A stretch of 64,000 nucleotides of DNA from Paenibacillus silviterrae (GTDB lineage Bacteria > Bacillota > Bacilli > Paenibacillales > NBRC-103111). This document shows positions 18,037-24,853 of the stretch, in pieces; the stretch's first letter is position 1; each line of letters begins with the position of its first letter. The notes under the pieces were generated by a model. That model saw only the letters and a list, made by a program, of their open reading frames with translations, was not told the origin of the DNA and did no database searches. The translations under genes were made by a program, and so were the position numbers. Location: assembly GCF_030167925.1 (NCBI RefSeq), contig NZ_JASKUT010000002.1, positions 496,001 through 560,000 of the forward strand, in the 5' to 3' direction.

Positions 18037-19185
18037 ATGAAAATTAAATCCATTGAGCTTTTTAAAGTGCCGCCTAGATGGTTGTTCTTAAAAATGACGA
18101 CAGACGATGGTCTTGTCGGTTGGGGAGAGCCTGTTGTCGAGGGAAGGGCGGATACCGTCCGCGCGGCCGTCGAGGAGCTTAGCTCTTATCTGATCGGACA
18201 AGATCCGATGCGGATTGAAGACCTGTGGCAGGTGATGTATCGGGGAGGATTTTACCGGGGGGGTCCGGTATTAACCAGTGCGATGTCCGGCATTGAACAA
18301 GCGCTGTGGGATATTAAAGGAAAATACTACAATGCTCCGGTGTATGATCTGATGGGCGGCGCGTGCCGCGACAGCATTCGGGTTTATAACTGGATTGGCG
18401 GGGATCGTCCCAGCGACGTGAAGGAAGCGGCCCGGAAGCAGATCGAAGCGGGCTTCACTGCGGTGAAGATGAACGGTACGGAGGAGCTTCACTACATCGA
18501 CACCTTCGATAAGGTGGATGCCGTCCTGCAGCGTATTGCTGCAGTTCGTGAGGTAGGCGGTCCTTCCTTTGGGATCGGCATTGACTTCCATGGTCGGGTT
18601 CACAAGGCGATGGCCAAGATTTTGGTTAAGGAGCTGGAGCCGTTCCGTCCGATGTTTATAGAGGAGCCGGTGCTGCCGGAGAACAATGAGGCATTGAAGG
18701 AAATCGCCAAGTATACCTCGGCGCCGATTGCTACAGGCGAGCGGATGTACACTCGCTGGGGCTTCAAGGAGCTGCTGCAGCAGGGGGTTGTAGATATTAT
18801 ACAACCGGATGTATCCCATGCCGGCGGCATCATGGAGACGCGCAAAATTGCAGCTATGGCGGAAGCTTACGATGTGGCACTTGCTCCGCACTGTCCGCTC
18901 GGTCCGATTGCATTGGCAGCCTGCCTGCACGTAGATGCCTGCTCGCCGAATGCGTTTATACAAGAGCAGAGCCTCGGAATTCATTACAATCAGGGAAGTG
19001 ACCTTCTTGATTACTTGAGCGATCCGAAGGTGTTCGGTTACAACAACGGCTTTGTTCAAATTCCTCAAGGACCGGGACTGGGAATTGAAGTGAACGAGGA
19101 GAAGGTCCGCGAGATGGCCCGTATCGGTCACGACTGGAAAAATCCGCTGTGGCGCAATGCGGACGGTACCGTAGCTGAATGGTAA
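18037..19185 (+). CDS. dgoD: D-galactonate dehydratase (enolase superfamily)
   Basis: A 382-residue protein, the same length as E. coli DgoD, ending in the same ...VAEW. It dehydrates D-galactonate to 2-keto-3-deoxy-galactonate in the cytoplasm. The key residues fall at the same numbers as in the E. coli enzyme: metal ligands D183, E209 and E235, and acid/base H185 and H285. The start at 18037 follows AAGGAAGGG; an in-frame ATG at 17998 overlaps the promoter. No dgoK, dgoA or dgoT gene is adjacent, so the rest of the De Ley-Doudoroff branch must be elsewhere. A closely related sugar-acid dehydratase activity remains possible. Confidence 0.93.
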   Translation: MKIKSIELFKVPPRWLFLKMTTDDGLVGWGEPVVEGRADTVRAAVEELSSYLIGQDPMRIEDLWQVMYRGGFYRGGPVLTSAMSGIEQALWDIKGKYYNAPVYDLMGGACRDSIRVYNWIGGDRPSDVKEAARKQIEAGFTAVKMNGTEELHYIDTFDKVDAVLQRIAAVREVGGPSFGIGIDFHGRVHKAMAKILVKELEPFRPMFIEEPVLPENNEALKEIAKYTSAPIATGERMYTRWGFKELLQQGVVDIIQPDVSHAGGIMETRKIAAMAEAYDVALAPHCPLGPIALAACLHVDACSPNAFIQEQSLGIHYNQGSDLLDYLSDPKVFGYNNGFVQIPQGPGLGIEVNEEKVREMARIGHDWKNPLWRNADGTVAEW

Positions 19186-19192
19186 ATCCAAG

Positions 19193-19232
19193 AACAGCCT
19201 GCCTGTATGTAGAGGGCAGGTTGTTTTTTTTG
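19193..19232 (+). terminator. Rho-independent terminator of dgoD
   Basis: An 11-bp stem (AACAGCCTGCC with GGCAGGTTGTT, one G-U pair) followed by a run of eight T starts 8 bases after the dgoD stop. Confidence 0.85.
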
Positions 19233-19236
19233 TTTA

Positions 19237-19266
19237 TTTACATACAATCAGTATGTATGTTAAAAT
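19237..19266 (+). promoter_or_regulatory. Promoter and TetR-type operator for the glyoxalase/TetR pair
   Basis: TTTACA (19237-19242) and TAAAAT (19261-19266) are 18 bp apart. The spacer and -35 contain the palindrome ACATAC-AATCA-GTATGT (19240-19256). A palindrome over the promoter of an operon containing a TetR gene suggests autorepression. Confidence 0.6.
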
Positions 19267-19306
19267 ACAGGTAAATACTGGTTGCCAATTTTAAAGGAGG
19301 CATTTT

Positions 19307-19747
19307 ATGAGAGTGAATAGTTTTTACCCCGTCATCATGACGGACAAAGTGGAGGAGAGTGCGCATTTCTACAAGCATTATTTTGGTTTTGAAGCAGTGT
19401 TCGAATCGGAATGGTATGTTAGCTTGAGGAAAACGGAACATGACATCACTTATGAGCTTGCTTTGCTGGATGGCTTCCATGAGACGATTCCAGCACAATC
19501 CCGCGGCTTGACACAGGGCTTGATTCTTAACTTTGAAGTGAACGATGTCGATGATTGGTATGACCGGTTCATCATGCAGGAGCAGCTGCCGCTGCTTTTG
19601 CCGCTTAGGGATGAAGAGTTCGGACAACGTCACTTCATTACAAGCGACCCGAACGGTGTGCTGCTGGATATCATCACCATAATGCCTCCTTCCGAATCCT
19701 ACCGGACGCAATATTCGGAGCAAATATGGAGCGAAGAAACGAAGTGA
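19307..19747 (+). CDS. Glyoxalase/VOC-superfamily protein
   Basis: A 146-residue VOC-fold protein. The first beta-alpha-beta unit is VNSFYPVIMTDKVEESAHFYKHYFGFEAV and the second ends DPNGVLLDIITI. The fold supports metal-dependent lyases, dioxygenases or drug-binding resistance proteins; the usual metal ligands are not clearly conserved, so a ligand-binding role is possible. It has the strong ribosome site AAAGGAGG. The TetR gene follows 22 bp downstream, and the shared promoter carries a TetR-like palindrome. The unit looks like a small inducible detoxification operon. Confidence 0.85.
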   Translation: MRVNSFYPVIMTDKVEESAHFYKHYFGFEAVFESEWYVSLRKTEHDITYELALLDGFHETIPAQSRGLTQGLILNFEVNDVDDWYDRFIMQEQLPLLLPLRDEEFGQRHFITSDPNGVLLDIITIMPPSESYRTQYSEQIWSEETK

Positions 19748-19769
19748 GCATCACGGAGAAGATAGAGCT

Positions 19770-20354
19770 ATGAAACGAACAAAAGAAGAGGCTAACGAAA
19801 CCATTCAGCAATTGCTGGCCATTGGCCGCGCCCACTTTACCCGGCTTGGCTTTGCGGATACGTCATTAGAAGAAATCGCCCGGGAGGCCAAGCTGACACG
19901 GGGGGCTTTGTACCATCATTTCGGAAGTAAGAAAAAGCTGTTTGTCGCCGTGCTGCAGCAGATTCAGCAGGAGATCGCCGCCGACATAGAAAACGAGGCC
20001 TCGCAAAGCGAAGATCCTTGGGCGCAGCTTCTTCTTGGCTGCAGGGCCTTCATCGCTTCAGCGGTACAATCGAATAACAAGCGACCCTTGTTGATTGACG
20101 GCCCGGCCGTGCTTGGCTGGGAGGAATGGCGTACCCTTGACCAGCTGCATTCGATGAAGCTTCTTCAAGAGCAGCTCGCCTCCATGCAGCATTTCTTCCC
20201 AAGCCTGTCCATTGAGGCATTGACTCATTCCCTTTCCGGGGCGTTAAACGAGGCGGCGTTGTGGACTGCCCATCAGTCGGACATACCGAAGGCACAAGCT
20301 GAAGCTATGGCAGTCGTTGATCACTTTCTGCGTGGTTTACAGATGAGGAAGTGA
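19770..20354 (+). CDS. TetR-family transcriptional regulator
   Basis: A 194-residue protein. Its N-terminal helix-turn-helix (TSLEEIAREAKLTRGALYHHFGSKKKLF) is the classical TetR signature; the rest is an all-helical ligand domain of the usual length. It is the second gene of an operon with the VOC protein. The palindrome at 19240-19256 in the operon promoter is the likely operator. The inducer is unknown. Confidence 0.92.
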   Translation: MKRTKEEANETIQQLLAIGRAHFTRLGFADTSLEEIAREAKLTRGALYHHFGSKKKLFVAVLQQIQQEIAADIENEASQSEDPWAQLLLGCRAFIASAVQSNNKRPLLIDGPAVLGWEEWRTLDQLHSMKLLQEQLASMQHFFPSLSIEALTHSLSGALNEAALWTAHQSDIPKAQAEAMAVVDHFLRGLQMRK

Positions 20355-20378
20355 ATATCTTTCGGTTTCCGCTGTAAC

Positions 20379-20417
20379 AAAAGAGCCGGCACTTTGCGAA
20401 GTGAACCGGCTCTTTCC
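20379..20417. terminator. Bidirectional terminator between TetR and the beta-helix gene
   Basis: A long stem-loop with outer stem AAAGAGCCGG/CCGGCTCTTT and inner CACTT/AAGTG. It ends the TetR operon and the convergent secreted beta-helix gene. Confidence 0.75.
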
Positions 20418-20431
20418 CATTCTTGACGAAA

Positions 20432-23398
20432 TTATTGTGTTATGAAGCGGATGTTGTACCGCACTGAGTTCTCAGCATTCTTCTTATCCTGAACGATGAG
20501 AACCGTTTTGCCGAAGAGTGTAGACGCAGCCCTTACTTCTACATCATCCCGCATATCGTGCGGCCGGATTACGGGTACATGGGTGCTCCCGGCAGGGACG
20601 GTGATCGTGTAATCAAAAACATGGGGTGCAAATGCAGGCAATGCTTTGTTGTTTACCTTTATCCCCTTGAGCAGAGGCAACCGGTCGGACGGAAGCTCAG
20701 CTGTGTCGAGGCCTCCGCCGCCAACCAGGCTCCGTTCTATATTTTGCACTGCTGCACTGCCTAGACGGTCCGTCAACTGCTGACGATATAGACTCGCCGG
20801 GGATACATGCATGCCATAGTGCTCCCAATGAGCGTCTGCCCGAGGTCTTTGATCTTCCCCGCTGGGGAGATACGGCTTCGGCTTGTTACCGATGTGACCG
20901 ATAGCGTAATTCTGAGCGGTCGGAGGCTGCTGGGACACCAGATCGCCCTCCGTGTTCCATGTGACGTAATTCGCTCCGGACCAGCCGTGGCCGCTTCCCA
21001 GCCTGCCCCTGTCTTGAACGGCGATGTCCGATTTCACAAGATCATACAATCCGCCGACGGACCAGCGATGATGCGGCTCGCTTGTCGCGTATTCGGTGAT
21101 CGATGTGCTGTCGAGGAAAACGTTCGGGCCTTGTACGCGGCTGTCGACGACAAAGGCGTGTCTTGCGGTTTCCGCATAATTGCGCTGCATCAGCGTCAGC
21201 TCTCCGCTCATTTTGTAAGGATAGCGGCGTTCGCCTGTAATTTGACTGACCATATCGAGCGATCGATTGTCTTGGACGGTAATCCACTTGGAGCCCCGGC
21301 TGACATGAGCCAGCGCATGATTCAGGTGGAGACCGGTGACTTCGCGCATCCAAGCGTTCTTGACGTTGGAGAAGACGGCGAAGCTTACGGCATGATTCTC
21401 GTCGGCATAATACGGTTTTCCGCCGTTCGTAAGAGTCACGCTCGGATCGAATGCGGAAACGACGCGCAGCTTCTCGATTCCAATCTGTTCAATTCGGTCG
21501 GGATCCTCGTATTTAATGACCGCACCGCCGCCCCAGCGCTGCTCGATCGAGTTCGCAAGAGGCGCGTCGATGGTTACGACATGACCTTCAATTGCTGTAA
21601 TGACACGGTCGAAATCCAGGTTAAAAGGAGACCACTGCTGCGTGCCTTCTCTTTCGACGATCGTATCCATGTCGATCTCATGTATCCAGCGGGCATTGCC
21701 GTAGCGGCGTACCTTCACCGTATCCCCAACCGCAAGGCCGCTTGCATCCTCTACGTGGAAGGAGCGTGCCCCTGCCGGTACGAATAAGTCCGTCACCCTA
21801 ACGCTGGTATCCATAAGGAGCTTAGGCGCTTCTCCGCGAATTTGGAGCAGATCCCGCTTCGTCGTACCTGTGGCATAGAGGACCGTTTCGTCTTCCTCTT
21901 GCCCCTCGCCCCGAAGTACTACACCGCTCGCATTGACCTTAAGGCTGCCTTCGATCTCATAGGTGCCTTTCTTCAATAATACGGCGCCGCGGAAGCCTTC
22001 GGCCGATTGAGGCATTTGAGATACCTGATCGATCGCAGCTTGAATCCGCGCAGTATCATCGCCATCCCCCGGTTCTATGACAACCCTTGCCTGCACATCC
22101 GGAAGCTTGACGCCTCCACCCATGTAACCGGCGTTGGAGAAATCGATAATGCGATTGCCGCGATAATCGGAAAGGTACTCCATGTGTCCTTTTTTCCCGA
22201 TAAAGGCAATCTGGCTTTGATTAGGATCGATTTCATTCGGGTTCCGAACAGTAAAGTAAAAGGTATCATAGACCGGAGCTTTACCGTTAAAATGGAAGGT
22301 CAATCGAATTTCGAACGGTCCCTCCGTTTGTATATGCCCTGGGAATACAAGTGCTTTCTCGGCTCCTTGCTGCAGGCTCGTTGGAGCAAGCTGGTGGAGA
22401 ACAACTTGATCCGCGCTCGACCAAAGGGCGGCCGTCACGGTGCCGTCAACATAAGGCAGCAGCTTGACAGAAGGGTAGGCATCCCCGTTTTGCAATAAAG
22501 CCGGTTTGCCGATTTCCCGAGTCATGAACGTATGCTCCAGCTGCACATCGACCATGAGAATGGCCGGATCATACACATCCACCCACACGCTGGATTCTTT
22601 GGTTACAGTATCCAGTGTGGCTTTGCCTACAATTTTTGCCACCCCTTCAGAGGAAGCGTTTACAAGACCGGACGGATCCACTCCCGCAACGCCGGGCTGT
22701 GAGCTTTCCCACGTGATTTGCGCTTCCGCTAAGTCAGTCCCTTGGCCATTGCTCAGTTTTCCGCCCAGCTGAAGCGGGTAGGACTCCCCTTTGGCAAGAC
22801 GGATGGTGTCGTACTCGTTCATAGCTCCCCCTGCTGCGTCAGCTACATAGACGCTTTCCAATACCGTTGGAATCGGCTTGCCGTTCGTATCATATAGTGC
22901 AAATTCGTTCAATTGAAAATTCGTATTCGATAAGGCAACCGTAACTCTTACGTACCTCGCCGTGGTAGCTGGGAAAGGAATGGTTTCGATTTTACCTGAG
23001 ATCGAACCGGTTACCTTCTTGGTTGCGGCTTCCTGCCATGTCTGCTGGTCAGTCGATGTGTGGATCGAATAACTGCTTACGGCACCGGTTCGGAAATCAA
23101 GCTCCGCCAGGTCAACGGTAAGCATATTGCCCAAATCTACGGTGAGCCATACGGTTCCATCGCTGCGGTCCGCGCTGAGCGGCTGCCAGAAGGTCGCAGG
23201 ATCCCCGTCAACGGCTTGGACGGCTCGACCGCATGAGCAGTCTGAGCTTTGCGCTACTTTTTTGTTTAGCGCAAGGTTCACCCTCGTTTCCTCGGATGCG
23301 GTCGCCGTCGGCGTGGAAATGCCAAGCGGAGGCATTAGGAAGGAGACTAACAGTACAGCAGTAAGCCAGGATCGGAAACCACTTCTTGCCTTTGACAC
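20432..23398 (-). CDS. Secreted multidomain beta-helix protein (pectate-lyase-like) with discoidin and Ig-like domains
   Basis: A protein of about 988 residues. It begins with a signal peptide (residues 1-35), then an F5/8-type C discoidin module (about 40-165), a bacterial Ig-like BIG2 region (about 195-275), a right-handed parallel beta-helix of the pectate-lyase/glycosyl-hydrolase-28 superfamily (about 420-880; DDTARIQAAIDQV, GAVLLKKGTYEI, VVLRGEG), and a C-terminal cadherin-like beta-sandwich ending near 'SVRYNIRFITQ'. The start GTG at 23398 follows AAAGGTGG; a GTG at 23410 is an alternative. The beta-helix part is paralogous to the gene at 56618. It probably binds and cleaves a plant or microbial polysaccharide outside the cell; substrate and catalytic residues cannot be fixed by eye. 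Confidence 0.82.
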   Translation of the reverse strand: MSKARSGFRSWLTAVLLVSFLMPPLGISTPTATASEETRVNLALNKKVAQSSDCSCGRAVQAVDGDPATFWQPLSADRSDGTVWLTVDLGNMLTVDLAELDFRTGAVSSYSIHTSTDQQTWQEAATKKVTGSISGKIETIPFPATTARYVRVTVALSNTNFQLNEFALYDTNGKPIPTVLESVYVADAAGGAMNEYDTIRLAKGESYPLQLGGKLSNGQGTDLAEAQITWESSQPGVAGVDPSGLVNASSEGVAKIVGKATLDTVTKESSVWVDVYDPAILMVDVQLEHTFMTREIGKPALLQNGDAYPSVKLLPYVDGTVTAALWSSADQVVLHQLAPTSLQQGAEKALVFPGHIQTEGPFEIRLTFHFNGKAPVYDTFYFTVRNPNEIDPNQSQIAFIGKKGHMEYLSDYRGNRIIDFSNAGYMGGGVKLPDVQARVVIEPGDGDDTARIQAAIDQVSQMPQSAEGFRGAVLLKKGTYEIEGSLKVNASGVVLRGEGQEEDETVLYATGTTKRDLLQIRGEAPKLLMDTSVRVTDLFVPAGARSFHVEDASGLAVGDTVKVRRYGNARWIHEIDMDTIVEREGTQQWSPFNLDFDRVITAIEGHVVTIDAPLANSIEQRWGGGAVIKYEDPDRIEQIGIEKLRVVSAFDPSVTLTNGGKPYYADENHAVSFAVFSNVKNAWMREVTGLHLNHALAHVSRGSKWITVQDNRSLDMVSQITGERRYPYKMSGELTLMQRNYAETARHAFVVDSRVQGPNVFLDSTSITEYATSEPHHRWSVGGLYDLVKSDIAVQDRGRLGSGHGWSGANYVTWNTEGDLVSQQPPTAQNYAIGHIGNKPKPYLPSGEDQRPRADAHWEHYGMHVSPASLYRQQLTDRLGSAAVQNIERSLVGGGGLDTAELPSDRLPLLKGIKVNNKALPAFAPHVFDYTITVPAGSTHVPVIRPHDMRDDVEVRAASTLFGKTVLIVQDKKNAENSVRYNIRFITQ

Positions 23399-23476
23399 AG
23401 GTTGTTCCACCTTTCATTAGGGAATGTGCAGCACGAGAGACTCGTTAGGCCGGCCGGAATCGAGTACTCCCAAATT

Positions 23477-23505
23477 ATGATAAGGCATCCTTTTTTTGAT
23501 TACAA
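23477..23505 (-). promoter_or_regulatory. SigA-type promoter for the secreted beta-helix gene
   Basis: On the minus strand TTGTAA (23500-23505) and TATCAT (23477-23482) are separated by exactly 17 bp. This gives a leader of about 70 bases. The rest of the roughly 300-bp gap up to 23700 holds the divergent start of the sugar ATPase gene; no convincing second promoter was found there. Confidence 0.55.
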
Positions 23506-23700
23506 GAGAATGTCACGCTATGTTGACACAAACCAAACGGAAGCATATTTAGACGGTACTGCAGCGTAATAGAACAACATTTTCCAAAAATATCCTTGGC
23601 ACTCAAGCTTTAGATATGTGGAATTTCTTCACACCGTCTTCACATCCCTTACGCTACAATAATAGTAAGATCGTGTAAATTGTACGCGGAGGCGATAGCA

Positions 23701-24822
23701 ATGGCCAAGATTCTAATCAATCACTTATATAAACGGTATGCGAAGGATAAGCCGCCGGTCGTAAAGGATTTCCATCTGGAAATTCAGGACAAAGAGTTCC
23801 TCGTTTTCGTCGGCCCGTCCGGCTGCGGCAAATCGACGACGCTTCGCATGATCGCAGGCTTGGAGGATATCTCCGAGGGAGAGATCTATATCGGGGATAC
23901 GCTGGTTAACGACCTGCCTCCGAAGGATCGGGATATTGCGATGGTGTTCCAGAATTATGCGTTGTATCCTAACATGTCGGTATATGAAAACATCGCCTTC
24001 GGACTTCGTTTACGCAAGCTGCCGAAGCATGAGATCGATCTCGCGGTGAAACGGGCCTCGAGGGTGCTCGAAATTGAGCAATATCTGGAGCGCAAGCCTA
24101 GAGAGCTCTCCGGGGGACAGCGGCAGCGGGTGGCGCTCGGTCGGGCGATCGTACGAAATCCGCAGGTTTTCCTGATGGATGAACCGCTTTCGAACCTGGA
24201 TGCGAAGCTTCGGGTGCAGATGCGCACTGAGATCATCAGCCTGCATAAGAAGCTTGGAGTTACCATGATCTATGTTACGCACGATCAGATTGAAGCGATG
24301 ACCATGGGAGACCGCATCGTCGTCATGAAGGATGGCGTGATTCAGCAGGTGGATACGCCGGAGACGATTTATACCTTGCCGAATAACACGTTTGTGGCCA
24401 GCTTTATCGGTTCGCCGCCGATGAATTTCATCGAGGGCCGAATTCAAGAAGGGGCCGGCGGGAAGCTGGAATTCCACACGCCGCGCTTTGCACTGGAAGT
24501 TCCGGAAGGCAAAACACAAGCGCTTACGAAAAACAAACAAGTGAACCGTACCGTGATCTTGGGGATCCGACCGGAGAATGTCAGCTTGGAATCCCTTGTG
24601 TTCCAGGCGTTTCCGAAAGCGATTGTGCCGGGAGTCTTTAAGCTCGACGAGCTGATGGGTGCCGACCGCTTTCTGCATCTGGACATCGGCAAGGATAAGG
24701 CGCTAGTCGCACGTGTGAACCCGAGGTACCGTTTCAATGAGGATGATAAAGTCGAGGTTGCTCTCGACATGTCTAAGGCGCTGTTCTTTCATCATGAAAC
24801 CGGCGAGCGCTTGCTTGATTAA
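23701..24822 (+). CDS. Sugar ABC transporter ATPase (UgpC/MsmK/MsmX type)
   Basis: A 373-residue ATPase with Walker A GPSGCGKST (about residue 38), signature LSGGQRQRVALGRAI (about 136), Walker B VFLMDEPLSNLD, and a C-terminal TOBE/OB regulatory domain (about 235-373). It energises import of oligosaccharides or glycerol-phosphate through MalFG-type permeases. The ATG at 23701 follows GGAGG; an ATG 21 bases upstream is less likely. It is the only sugar-import ATPase in the window and the first gene of an eight-gene co-directional cluster, so it may serve all three permease pairs, as MsmX does in B. subtilis. Confidence 0.93.
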   Translation: MAKILINHLYKRYAKDKPPVVKDFHLEIQDKEFLVFVGPSGCGKSTTLRMIAGLEDISEGEIYIGDTLVNDLPPKDRDIAMVFQNYALYPNMSVYENIAFGLRLRKLPKHEIDLAVKRASRVLEIEQYLERKPRELSGGQRQRVALGRAIVRNPQVFLMDEPLSNLDAKLRVQMRTEIISLHKKLGVTMIYVTHDQIEAMTMGDRIVVMKDGVIQQVDTPETIYTLPNNTFVASFIGSPPMNFIEGRIQEGAGGKLEFHTPRFALEVPEGKTQALTKNKQVNRTVILGIRPENVSLESLVFQAFPKAIVPGVFKLDELMGADRFLHLDIGKDKALVARVNPRYRFNEDDKVEVALDMSKALFFHHETGERLLD

Positions 24823-24853
24823 GATCTATGGGGGAAAGGAGTGAAAAGTACCC

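Noticed and set aside
18271..19191. Minus-strand open frame of 306 codons opposite dgoD
   Set aside because: dgoD is certain from its active-site residues; the reverse frame has atypical composition, rich in R, H and I.
20807..21787. Plus-strand open frame of 326 codons inside the secreted beta-helix gene
   Set aside because: It is the antisense shadow of a recognisable long gene; the peptide has no family pattern and no ribosome site.
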